Shown here: positions 1 through 10,640 of the stretch, piece after piece
Numbering within the stretch: the first letter of the stretch is position 1
Layout of the letters: each line of letters starts with the position of its first letter
Source of the DNA: Hemibagrus wyckioides
Lineage: Eukaryota > Chordata > Actinopteri > Siluriformes > Bagridae
DNA length: 64,000 bases
Direction of reading: 5' to 3'
NCBI RefSeq assembly: GCF_019097595.1
Contig: NC_080711.1
Span: forward strand, 14,240,928-14,304,927
Notes under the pieces: generated by a model
Seen by the model: only the letters and a program-made list of their open reading frames with translations
What the model was told of the DNA's origin: nothing
Database searches by the model: none
Program-made: the position numbers and the translations under genes

Positions 1-57
1 CTGGGTTTGGCGGTTGCCAGGAGAACGGTACTTGTCTGACTGCATTGTGCCAAGTGT
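1..57 (+). mobile_element. Tc1-like transposase fragment cut by the window edge
   Basis: These 57 bases match 60150-60206 in the Tc1 element near the other end of the window, with a single visible difference: TGG here, TAG there. They encode the stretch after the first catalytic Asp ([18 protein letters not shown]). The match stops abruptly at base 57, where mariner-type sequence begins. What lies upstream is outside the window. Confidence 0.8.
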
Positions 58-312
58 GCCGTTCTCTATGCACTGACGCAACCGATTTCTGACGTTCTGT
101 TCTGCCCACAAAACTGGCATCAAAGCTCAGGCTGTGTGGGCCGTGGCACCATCCTGTTGGAACCAGACATTTCCTAGGTTCATTTCTTTAAGAGCCGGTT
201 CGAAAAAGGTTTGAATCATGTCCACATACCGCTGTGAATTGACAGTAAGTCGATTGTCCTCCTCAAAAAAAGGAAAAGGAAGTTTCTGTGCCCCACCCAG
301 TTTTGAGGGCAA
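57..312 (-). pseudogene. Mariner-type transposase relic, minus-strand arm with internal deletion
   Basis: Read on the minus strand this arm encodes the middle of an IS630-Tc1-mariner transposase: the region before the second catalytic Asp, then the motif WFQQDGATAHTA containing it, then a stop at 127-129. Reading on past the stop, a short novel segment is followed by NVRNRLRQCIENG. In the plus-strand arm this C-terminal motif lies about 65 codons after the LFPGR motif. This arm has therefore lost the segment with the third catalytic residue. It sits head-to-head with the plus-strand arm that follows, so the locus is rearranged and cannot encode an active enzyme. The family resembles insect-type mariner relatives, and the third acidic residue in the other arm is Asp. 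Confidence 0.72.
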
Positions 313-595
313 TGTTCCCCGGACGGCTCATCTTGATTCGTGGTGACATCCCGTGGGCGGTGCGCTCGCCCGATCTAACGCCCTGTGATTTTTTTTATGG
401 GGATACCTCAAGGCAGAGGTTTTTAAACATCGCCCCACAAACCTGCTTCAGTTAAAGAATGTTATTCGGCAGGAAATAGCCCGAAGTCCAGTGGACATGT
501 TGGAACATGTAGTGGGAAACGTCAGAAATCAGTTGCATCAGTGCATAGAGAACGGTGGCCACCACCTTCAAGATATTTTGTTTAAAACAGCATAA
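313..595 (+). pseudogene. Mariner-type transposase relic, C-terminal arm
   Basis: The plus strand reads LFPGRLI, GDIPW, RSPDLTPCDFF, then WGYLKAEVF and a C-terminus ending HHLQDILFKTA with a TAA stop at 593-595. This is the C-terminal third of a mariner-type transposase, including the PDLxPxD motif with the third catalytic Asp. A run of eight T at about 387-394 is one base short of the frame needed to continue from DFF into LWGYLK, so the arm is frameshifted. Bases 517-557 are the reverse complement of most of 57-98, which shows that the two arms carry the same C-terminal segment in opposite orientation. Confidence 0.75.
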
Positions 596-814
596 TTTGA
601 AATTTGAAATTATGTTCTTTCATTATCAAAAAATAAATATTATATATATACATATATATATATAAAATTGAAATGACAATAAAACTTCTTGACTTGACTT
701 GACTTTCTATTTTGATCTCTCATCAATCATGCATTTCTACCTGCTTTTTGCACTGTTTTGTCCAATTTTCTTCATAAATAAGCGCTGATGTATAAGTACA
801 GGTTTTCATTTCAG
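596..814. other. AT-rich intergenic stretch with a LINE-like tail
   Basis: Bases 637-665 are alternating AT. Bases 666-703 read as a short 3' tail of the kind left by 5'-truncated LINEs: a GACAATAAAA block followed by about three CTTGA units. No coding potential was seen. Confidence 0.4.
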
Positions 815-1050
815 TTAAGCAAGAGCCACACCGGATTCCACCTGTTTACTCAGTTGATCTTGACTTTCAGTAGACTCAAATGTAGCTACTGTTTGTGTGA
901 AATGATTTTCTGAAAAAAAAAACTGTTCTGCTACCAATAACCATGATATGCTCAAAGTCACTTAGATTTTCCCCATGCTAATATTTGATGTAAAAATGAA
1001 CTGAAGCCCGTGACCTCGATTAGCATGATTTTATACCTTGAACAAACAAG
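815..1050 (-). mobile_element. Decayed Tc1-like element (family A), 5' end
   Basis: The stretch resembles, in reverse orientation, the 5' non-coding part and first codons of a common fish Tc1-like element. Recognisable blocks are ATGCTCAAAGTCACTTA and the AACTGAAGC...GACCTC...GCATGATTTTATA series. The same series recurs at 28606-28920. It is heavily mutated and has no open frame. The assignment rests on recall of the family consensus. Confidence 0.55.
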
Positions 1051-2975
1051 AGTATAAGTGTTAGTTTGAAATTAAAGTAGTCAGTGAATGAACATTGGAC
1101 ATTCCTGTAAGTGAAAATTGTCATTGAAATATGTGGCACAAACATAAGACCCTGAGCAAAAGGAGGACTGCAATGTAGCAACCAGTAATGACCGACTTCA
1201 AGTAATCCTGTTGATTTGGCATGCTGTTATAACAGCATAGACATTTTTCAAAGCAAATATTTGCAAATATTTGAACAATTTAGTTAAAAATCTTCCTTTT
1301 TTATATAGACTGTGGGCTAGGAATCAGCTGAAGGCCTTTAAATCCACTCGCACATGGAGGAGTGTTACAGTTACATGTCATCTGCGGAGAGAAAATAGCA
1401 GGCAGTTTAATCCGTAGAGGTCAGGCTAAATATGATTGTGATGCAAATCGTTGCTGCAGTGGGAGAGTGGATATTTCTGGAGCTTATTCAAGTATGCCTG
1501 GAGCAGTTCAAATCAGGCAAAAATCCATTAACCCAAAAATAAGGGACCTCATTCTACAAGTACAGCAAGGCTAAAAAATAGTTTTTTGCTATATATTTTC
1601 AGCTTAACTGTGCCGACTTGTTCCTGATTTACCTACAATACTGTAAAATTTCATTTTCATGCACATTTCATGCAAAATGGTTTAGATCATCTAAAATGTA
1701 TTATTAATAAAAGTAACCATAAAGGTAAAAAAAACCAAAAACAACTCACAATTGTAAGAGTCACTGTTCTAAAACTATTTTATTAATTGGTCATTTTTAT
1801 CATCACCATCACTTACAAGGTTTTGGCCCATGTACGCATAGTGTGATGTGTCTTATTTAATGACATATTCAGTTTCTTATTTAAGAACCAATATTTTTGA
1901 ATGGATGCATGTGAACAGGAAAACCTCCAAGTTCATGAGAAAGGACTGAATTTGGTTTTCCGGGTGATTTGGTGCATCAGGATTATTGAAGTATTTTCAC
2001 TGATTGACAGGTTTCTGTGGAAGGCATCAGAGGTGCAAAAGGGATTTGCGATTCTGTTTGAATTCTGGCAGCCTCCATACGTGATGCAGAAGAAGTGAAT
2101 CAGCAAATGGGGCAACCGCTGTTGCTATTTCAATATGACAGGGTCATAACTTGTAAGGCATGGCAGTGTAATTGCAAATGAACTTTGCTTCTCCATTTGA
2201 AATTTGGCAGACATTGCATGTTCCTGTAAACAAAAACGCGAATGGTAATGCGTGATTTGCATTTTAATTTGACTTATGTCACATGTTTATGCGTCCGCAA
2301 ATAGAAAACACAATCACAAGTACAATTTGCAATTAGTTTTGAAAATAGTCTGGAAAATACTAACATAATTAATGTCAATGAGCTAAAGTACAGCATTTCG
2401 ACAGGTTGTAAACAAAATGAAAAAAAAAAGGGAAGATCTGAAAGGTTTCGCATTTCTAGCAGTTTCATCAGAAGGAAGCCATGATACTGCTACTACATAG
2501 CTTGGTAAATGGTAATGCAAGTCACAGCACACTGTAATTTATGTATGTATTTAATGAAAACATTAATATATTATGCCAGAAAGATCCTTGTTTATCAGGT
2601 TAAGTTATATCATGATTAAGATGAACTGCTGCTGCTTCTCTCACCAGTTTACTGTTTAAAGACAAAAAGCTTCTCTTAATCGTTGACCTACTTTTGATGC
2701 CCAGCAGAGTTTTCGTTAAGAGATGAAGATCTCCATTGTTTCCAGTGTTACTGAACACTTGTATTACAGCACATTTAGCTGAAATTAGCTTTTAAGTCGA
2801 TGGGATTTTGCAACATTTAACTATTTCATTTTATATGCAACGTGAAGTTTCTGTATTACTCTGGGGTTGTGGATGTCTGTGCTGCTAATGTGTGTCTACT
2901 GATGAGTGGTGTTACTGCCTACAAATGAGCAAAGAATGCAGAACAATGGCCTGAGCTGTCCTCCACACTTACTCT
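1051..2975. other. Intergenic DNA without recognised repeats
   Basis: No gene, RNA or known repeat was recognised. Two sub-blocks, about 1320-1580 and 1880-2240, have balanced composition, few homopolymers and no similarity to other parts of the window. They are listed as possible conserved non-coding elements in the findings. The short open frames here do not resemble any protein family I know. Confidence 0.4.
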
Positions 2976-3028
2976 AAACACACACACACACACACACATG
3001 CACACACACACACAGAAAGAGAGAGAGA
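2976..3028. repeat. (CA)n then (GA)n microsatellite
   Basis: About eleven CA units, an ATG interruption, seven more CA units and then a GA run. Seen directly. Confidence 0.95.
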
Positions 3029-3178
3029 TATAACTGACATTATCTAGATCAGCCAGATCAATATGAAACTCTAAAAGTAAACAGCTTGAATTGTTCACTC
3101 CAAATGTTCATTTCTCTTCTTTGCTTGGAAATGATACCCAGCTAACCTCAGACTGACCATCAACAGAACAGCTTCAAG

Positions 3179-3522
3179 TTTGCTTAGTGGTTAGCACATT
3201 CACCTCACACCTCTGGCGTCCTGGGTTTGAGTCTTGCTCCCTCTCCCTGTATGTGTGGAGTTTGCATGTTCTCCCCATGCTTGGTGGGTTTCCTCTGGGT
3301 GCTCTGGTTTCCTCCCACAGTCCAAAGACATGCTTCTAGGCTGATTGGAGTCTCTAAATTGCCTGTAGTGTGTGACTGTTTGAATGAATGAGTGTGTGTG
3401 TGCCCTGCGATGGGTTGGCACTCTGCCCAGGGTGTATCCTGCCTTGACGCCTGAGATAGGCACAGGCTCCCCGTGACCCGAGGATAGATCGGATAAGAGG
3501 TACAGACAATGAAATGAAAAAT
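3179..3522 (+). repeat. tRNA-derived SINE (SINE-1)
   Basis: The 5' end carries RNA polymerase III promoter-like boxes: an A-box-like TTAGTGGTTAGCAC at 3184-3197 and a B-box-like GGGTTTGAGTC at 3223-3233. A long body follows with the widely shared fish repeat blocks GTTTGCATGTTCTCCCC, TCCAAAGACATGC, TGCGATGGGTTGGCAC and CAGGGTGTATCCTGCC. The 3' end is A-rich, near 3505-3522. Older and mostly reversed copies with similar 3' ends occur at 13290, 28960, 30086, 37580, 53640 and 62985. This is the best preserved copy in the window. Confidence 0.8.
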
Positions 3523-5454
3523 TAATATATATATGTATAATATTGGTCTTTTGACTATAAGATCAATACTATAACAAATTAATATTTGTCTATACTTTGT
3601 AAAGTTTCTTTAGTTCAGTAAAAAACAAACACCGACCCTATTTTTACATCTCATTTATGTTTACATTTAATCTTGTCCAAGTGACTGTCACATTTGAAGA
3701 TATATTCGAATAAGTCACTGTGATTGGCCCAAATTCACATACACACAGAGACACATCCCAAACCACATACTATCCTCTTAGGTGGTAGGATACCGCACGA
3801 TCAATAACAGCAATAATTCAAAACAACAAGTGAAAATAGCCTGGAGAAATTTACTATTCCTTCCATAAAATGGCAAATTAATTCCTTCATTTGTTCCCAA
3901 ACACTAAACTGTATGTCCTCTGGGTAAAGCTCCTCTTTAGCAATAGTTCTTTCAAGCATAGATTAATATGACTGTGAGCAGCAGATTTATCTAATGATCT
4001 AATGGGTGTGTGAGATATGTAATCAGGAATAATACAAAAAAACACACACACACAAATAGATGAAAACCAGATAAAATAATAAAAATTTTATTACAGCATC
4101 ATAATATATACATGTGCATATAACCTTAAGCCAACAAATGCTGACACACAAACAGCAGCATGTTATCAAGGTTTTATAGATTTGAGGTCATAATTTTTTC
4201 TGTAATAGCTGGAGCACAGGTATGGCTGAGACTTTGTAACATGACTTGTGAATCTATTAAACTGCTAAAAATCATGTTCCTGATAACATTAGAACAGCAA
4301 CAGCAAATTTATTAACCCACCCGTCTATAATCTGAGCTAAAAACAAATCAATTTAGTTCTGTTTTCCCTGTGGAAACTGTGGCTTTGATACCCTGAGGTT
4401 GAAAGATCGAGTAATAATCTGAGGAAAGATTTCTGTAATATTGTAGAATAGTTTCCTAATTCCATTAGTACAAATCAGTTTGCTTTTTTTTTTCTAAATC
4501 ATAAAACAAATCATATTTACATCCTACACCAAACATAATTGGGGAATATATTTTTTTCCCCCTCATTTCATTTTTATGTTTCATTCAACAGTGAAATGGA
4601 AATTGAGAATGTAATGGAAAAGTATCTTTAAAACATTGTGATGGCACAGAACAGAGCTACAGAAGTCCAACACTTCTTGGCAATATAGTAGGAACAGTAC
4701 ATATCCCACAAGAGTACACAGTGTTTTGGTAGACCAGTATATACCAGGATACCACATTCTCAGAACAAGTGAGCAAACACATCAATATTGTACAGGTGTA
4801 CCAGCAGAACAAGCAGACTTCTACATCTATCCCAGTATCAATTAGAGAATATGTATTTACGCTTGTATTTCTGTTTATTATCAACTATTACATCCATTAA
4901 GATTGACTAATGATAAATGTAATTGATTCTAATGCACACAAATACACAAGGCTAAAACATTCAGAACTAATCTAGGCTCATTCTGCTAGATGAACCCAAA
5001 CACACTGGGTACATTTTTCAGACACAATTGGGCTCAATCTGGCCTGTATTTGTTCTGATTACGGTTTGTCACAGTGAGACATTTTCATAATCATAAGCAT
5101 TCTGCTGAAGACAAATTGGCCACTTTAAAACTGGCCACTTTATTAGCAGCACTGTGCCCACTTCTGTTTCAGGCGGTTTTAACACTGGACACGTTTGCTG
5201 TGGTCCGAATTTGAGCGGGATTATTCACAGCACAACAGTGGTCTGGTTTTAGTCACTTGATTCTATCGAACCCCCAGTGCATTTGTGTTCATATTGCGTC
5301 ATCACAGAGAATTGACTCAACATTGTGATGATGCGCAGCCAGGCATCTCACCTCTTATGTGTCCCGCAACGTTTCCCGGCCGCTCAGGTCACTTTACTTC
5401 CTGATCGAGTGCAGACCTGAGTACGTCGTGTTCACACGGTGGCAGTGGAGCCGA
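3523..5454. other. Intergenic DNA
   Basis: No gene recognised. It contains a short (CA)n at 4041-4054. A 40-base block near 5131-5175 has CTGGCCACTTTATTAG, which resembles a Tc1-like family A terminus but is too short to call. From about 5180 to 5454 the sequence is more GC-rich and CpG-containing, with no recognised function. Confidence 0.4.
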
Positions 5455-5720
5455 CAGGTAGCTACAGGTTCGGTACTGCGATGAGCTTCCTGGTCCACAT
5501 GACAGCTTTCACATGACCAGTTTTTACATTTACATTTACATTTCTGCCATTTGGCAGATGCCCTTTTCCAGGGCGATGTACAAAGTCTACAATTTTTCAT
5601 GTGAACCCTGTTCTGTTTCAGACTAAACTGAGACTGAGACTTCTGTTATTGATTGAACTCAGTGAGGCAGTAAAAGACTGTATGAAATGTATGAAATGAG
5701 ACAGTAAAAGAATGAAAAAC
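5455..5720. repeat. Dispersed repeat Y, copy 1, carrying an inserted LINE tail
   Basis: Bases 5469-5525 match 10440-10496 closely; the block from GAGCTTCCTGGTCC through to ACATGACC is identical. The match resumes at TTTTTCATGTGAA and continues weakly through CAGTAAAAGAAT. Between the two blocks, 5526-5592 hold 67 bases absent from the 10.4-kb copy, ending in the 3' tail typical of the window's LINE family in reverse orientation. Repeat Y itself is not a family I recognise. Confidence 0.7.
5526..5592 (-). mobile_element. Short 3' tail of an L2/CR1-clade LINE
   Basis: In reverse orientation this is a LINE 3' end: GTACATCGCCCTGG, then a GGGCATCTGCCAAATGGC block and an ATGTAAATGTAAATGTAA tail. 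The same end occurs at 48280-48333 and, reversed, at 57811-57862. T5 runs flank it at 5521-5525 and 5593-5597, consistent with a target-site duplication. The related copy at 10.4 kb has no such insertion. Confidence 0.75.
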
Positions 5721-8289
5721 TTTACCTAGTCTTTCAGCGTTGACTTTTTCTGTTACCTGTTCATGTGATTTGTAATCTTTGATGGATGTACTGTAGTAAT
5801 GTATATTAGTTGGCACACAATTGCAAGTTAATCTTTATTGACTTTTAAGACCACAACATCCATAGTATGACTTGAACAGAAACTTATCCCAACCATCATG
5901 AGTAGCTGACCTGCTACTCTTCACTTTCTTTTGAGAAAGTGTTAAAATCTTGTGGTGTGTATGTTTAAGGATTTTGTTAAGTAACTTTGGATGAAAATAT
6001 CTCCTATATGAATACAAATTAGCATTGAAAGCAATGACAAGAGTAATGGTTGAAACTGTACTTATCTTTGTAGTCAACTATATCATTTCTTTGCCTTTCA
6101 GTGCAAGACAGAATGTGCTAGAAATATCTGTTCTATTCCTGTCTACTGTTCCTTGTGTTTTTTTTTTTTCCTGAACCATGTAGAGGGCCTCAATGGCAGG
6201 GAACCTGTCAAAAATTCTAAAAAACATGAGGGCAGATACATGTCTAGGTTCTTGGCTTTTAAACCATACAAGTGAGGTTAGCACTCTTGTGCAAAACTTT
6301 CAGAAATAATAATAATAAAAAAAAGGTTTCTGATCCATCGCAGAATGTTGTTGAAAAATGAAGTAAGTCATTCAATCTTTCGTTCATCTACTCGAAATAA
6401 TCAGGAAGTATCAGCAAGCATCTGCCTGAAGCTACTCATATGTGGAACCTGAATGAGGCTTTTCTCCATCCTTCTCATTAAAAACACTTTTTTTTTCTAG
6501 GCAGAAAGCTTAAGAAAAAGTAGGAAGCAGTCATGTTCAATATTTCGTTTCAACTTAGAGAAAATGTGCAAATGACAGCACACAGCTTGGTGTAGAATAT
6601 GAAAATACAATCTCAGTATTAATACTAATATCCTCAATCAGTGTGTCTCAAACAACAAAATACAAAATCTCCAGGACCTTATAACTCTATATAGATAAAC
6701 ACAGCAAAAATTCAGCTTATTTTTTATTTATTTATTTTTTTAAATCAGTATTAAAAAGTCTTTTTGCTACTAAAAAAAAACTATTTTGTTTTCACCTAGG
6801 GGCACATTTTCAAACACTTTATTTTTATTAATAACACTAATGAGAATAATAATCAAATTTAAATACGATAATATTGATGCATTTTTATTCAGACTATGTA
6901 CATGTTTACTAGTTACTAATAGACCAGCTGTGTTTCTAGAGTTTGCTCACTACTGGGACACCACCACTCTCAAGAATTTAACTACAATACTATGTATTTA
7001 TGCACAAATTTATTTATTTCCTTAAATCCACACCTAGCATTTTTTTCATTTTTAACCAATTAGCACTGTAAATGAACAAAACACTTCAAAAAGCTTGCAC
7101 TGATGATTAAATCACACCGCTTGTGGCAGAACGCCAAATTAGCTTAAACAAGCAAGCGTTCTTTCAGCGGTTAACAAGCTAACATTATTGAACAAATCTG
7201 TGCCAAGTTAATTAGATCTGGAAAACCGGATGTCAGCATTCAAACTAATACCAAAATCCACATTCTACTAATTTCAACAGCGTTAACCTGGTAGTTATCT
7301 CTCAGTCCTCAGCTACAATGTCACATCTGAATCCATGTCGAGTTTTCCACAGGTAGGTAAAGGAGGTAAAAGTGAGGCAAATGATTACAGAGTATGAGCA
7401 GGATATTTTCTTTTCAAATGCTCTAACGATAATGTTTTAAATGATTTAAATGATGCTGTTCAGTGAATAGGAAAACCTATTTTCCGATGTATCTGCTGTA
7501 ATCTACCTCATCAGACAATGATTTATCAGGAAGATTTTACTTTGGCAAGACAAAATTTTACTGTGGCTCGTGTCCCGGTATAAAGAGTCTAGTAGCATCT
7601 CTGGTTGAGGCCAATTATAGATACTGATGCCAAAATGAATAAACTACATAGTATTAATCAATCAGGGATGAACAATTTATATATCTATGTTTATGTACCT
7701 CTAATTTAAAAAGCCATGAAAGTGCATGTGTGTTAATACACTGCTAGGATAATTCATTATACCATTTGTTAGTTGGGTTGCAGAGCAGGGTGTGTTTCAC
7801 TTCACAAAACCACTTCTATTCAACTGCAGGGAAAGTATGTTTTTGGTTTTACTGCATCACAATGTTTTGTTGTTCATGACCGATAGTGGCTGATCGTCAA
7901 TAAAAGCACCCTGGGCAAGAGCTGCGATTTTCTCTCACCTAACTTTCTCTGTAGATATTTTTTCCCTCCTGGTCAGCATTTACTGCAGCATTGATTGCTT
8001 CGGTGTGACACTAATGATGACCTTCTCGTGCTGAGTTTTATATTTAAGATGTTTTATCGGGTTACTTGTGCTGTAAAAAGATGCGGTAGTTCCTATTCTT
8101 GATATTTTTGCAGAGCACAAATTGCTATAATTAATTTTGAAATATGTCCAAAATGGCTGTCATTGTGTGTCATTTATTCATTAGCAAAGCAACAGGCCAG
8201 CCATGTCATTAAAAACACCTATCTAATGTTGTTTAGGTGTGTGTAGGCCACCGAAACAGCTCTGAATCATTAACTGCACAAGAACTTAG
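5721..8289. other. Intergenic DNA
   Basis: AT-rich sequence with homopolymer runs (6160-6170, 6490-6497, 6771-6780). No gene, repeat family or RNA was recognised. The short open frames have no family-like composition. Confidence 0.4.
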
Positions 8290-8690
8290 CAGCAGATCCT
8301 TTAAATCCTGTAAGTTGTGAGGTGGGCCTTTCTGAATCTCTCTGTTTGTCCAGAACATCTCACAGATGATCGATTGGACAGAGGGGATTTGGGAGCCAAG
8401 TCAACACCATGATTTGACCTCTTTGTCATGTTTCTAAAACCAGTCATGAGCAATTTGTGTGGCAGAGTGCATAATACCTGGCCTCCTGGAGCCATCTCTT
8501 CCCCAGATAAATGATGCTTCCGGCTGCCAAAATGATGTAAAAGAAAACATGATTCATCAGACCAAGCCACCGTCTTCCACTGGTCTATAGTCCAGTTCTA
8601 ATATATCCACACCCTGAGAGGTGCCGTTGTAATGTTTTTAATGTCACTTGTCAGTGGTTTTAATGTTATGGCTGTTCATTGTACACTGAA
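8290..8690 (-). mobile_element. Tc1-like element (family B), internally deleted
   Basis: On the minus strand 8301-8570 reads MAWSDESCFLLHH, the first catalytic Asp motif of a Tc1-like transposase, followed by short recognisable pieces (PGGQVLC, FRNMTKRSNHGVDL). The intervening coding region is missing compared with the longer copy at 44040-44870. The right end, GTGGTTTTAATGTTATGG near 8651-8670, resembles the family's terminal region. It is a decayed, non-autonomous copy. Confidence 0.7.
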
Positions 8691-9401
8691 AGCTGGTGTC
8701 TGAGTATTACAAGCACAAGTAAGAGTAAATGAGCATGTTATTGGACCGATATTGAGCCAGTATTAGTCTTTATATCGATGCATCCCTATTAATTAGAGTT
8801 ATTGTGTTTTGTCTACCCAGATAGCAGATACAATAGGGTTAGCAATGGCAAGTTTATTATGGAACATTATTCTCTCAGATGTAGATAAAGAAAAAGGCAA
8901 AAATGGCCCAAATGATTATATAGTATTTAAATATTTTGTTGTGCTTGTATCAAGGCTAATTTGTGGCTGTGGTCTAGTAGTCAGATTCAGAGAAGTTGTA
9001 TAGAATGATTTCATGGTTATATTTGTGTATATGGGACAGATTTAGAGGGTTGGCATGTTGTTATCAGGGTCAAACAAACTGTTTTTCCAAGAATGAGAAC
9101 AACACGAGTAATTCAAGCTGGAATTTATGCATTTTCTGCAGAGTATAAGTGACTGAGTGCCCTGTAATAGTGAGATGTCTTTACTGAAGTACAACTATTG
9201 CACAGCCATGCAAACTGTCTGACAGAGACAGAAGGAGGAGGGAGCATGCTATCACAACATTCCCCAAATCTAAAAACCTTTCTTGGGTGGAAACTCTCAA
9301 ACTATTTTTGCTCTAGAATCATGGATAATGATCTGTGTGACGCATAAGTATATACATCATTGTCCCAAACTGACACACTTTTTCACTATATTCACTTCCT
9401 T
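8691..9401. other. Intergenic DNA
   Basis: Nothing recognised. Confidence 0.35.
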
Positions 9402-9408
9402 TCTCTCT

Positions 9409-9442
<34 letters not shown>
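9402..9442. repeat. (CT)n(GT)n microsatellite
   Basis: Five CT units followed by about fifteen GT units, seen directly. Confidence 0.95.
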
Positions 9443-9443
<1 letters not shown>

Positions 9444-10431
9444 TTGCATGAATAATGAGTAACACTGCAGTGGAGAGATACAATGTCTGCTTTAGGCACT
9501 CGAACAGAAGGCCAAATTAGCATCACAGACAATCACTAGAAAAACTAATGAAATCTCCGCATCGGCACTTCTCCGGCTTTGAGATATGGCTCCATTTGTC
9601 ATATTATCTCCATAAATTGTCCTCGCTCTCCCTGATGTTTAAGGGGAAAAACCAAACAGTTGGTGAAGTTGATTGTATTGGAACTGCTGAGGCATGTGGC
9701 ACATGGCATATCAGTCACACCCAATTACGATGCATCTCAAAGAACTGAGCAAATGGGAAATGCACTCTTCTTCCCATGACTATGGTTTAAACCTTGAAAA
9801 ACATAACAAACAAAACGACAAAATTATCACACATTTCCTTAGAGTGAGTGTGGCAGAAACAGTATGCGAGCTTGAGAGAGATGAAGAGAGACAGGGTAAG
9901 AGAAACAAAGACGAAACAAATTTTTTTGTAATTATGCAAAACTATAATGATGAATTAAAGTGACCTAGTGGGAAAGCCCTGAATATGTCTCTGAATATGT
10001 AATAAACCACTGACAATGTAGAGGATATTTGATTGCATTGATCTCTTTAGTCTAAAGTGCAAGTCTTTCTTTCATTAATCACAACACACCATCAAGCATT
10101 AACTAAACCATACTGTGTGAACTGCAGCAGGAAGTGAACGACACTAGACAGGGCATCATCTAGTGACGTTAACAAATGGTGATTTATTATAGCTAGGTAC
10201 ATCATTAAGACATCCCAGACATATGGTTTGCTTGATCGTTTAACTATGCTGAGTAACTGTGCTGGGAATTGTTATAGTGCAAATGTTGCCCTTTGTTAAG
10301 GCTGGTTCATTTTAACAGAAGATAAAGACAAAGGTTTGCTTTAAAAAAGGAATTTTACAGAATCCACGATGCAAGCTGTTCATAGGAACCACAGTGAAAA
10401 TGAACCGAAATCAGATCACGTCCCACATGTA
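9443..10431. other. Intergenic DNA with a repeat-free block
   Basis: Bases 9480-9740 form a mixed-composition block without repeats. It is a possible conserved non-coding element (see findings). The rest, 9741-10431, is AT-rich with nothing recognised. Confidence 0.35.
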
Positions 10432-10640
10432 GTCTCAGGTTCAGTACCGCATGGTGAGCTTCCTGGTCCACATGACAGCTTTCACATGACCAATTTTTCA
10501 TGTGAATGGTGTTTCTTCCAGGCTAAACTGTCAGTGTGAAAGCCTGCTCAGACTGTTTTTGGCTCACATAATTAAAACCCAATGTGAGTCACTGAAACCG
10601 GACAGTAAAAGAATAGAAAAATGTCACTCTCTCTTGTCTT
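10432..10640. repeat. Dispersed repeat Y, copy 2 (no LINE insertion)
   Basis: This is related to 5455-5720. It shares a near-identical block of about 55 bases (10440-10496) and a weaker block around CAGTAAAAGAATAGAAAAA (10604-10622). It lacks the 67-base LINE tail found in the first copy, so it behaves as the unfilled site. Family unknown. Confidence 0.65.

Noticed and set aside
3179..3250. Possible tRNA gene
   Set aside because: A- and B-box-like words are present, but no cloverleaf can be drawn and the sequence continues into the SINE body. The same applies at 52321 and 53870.
5131..5175. Tc1-like family A terminus (CTGGCCACTTTATTAG)
   Set aside because: Only about 16 bases fit, with no inner sequence and no partner end.
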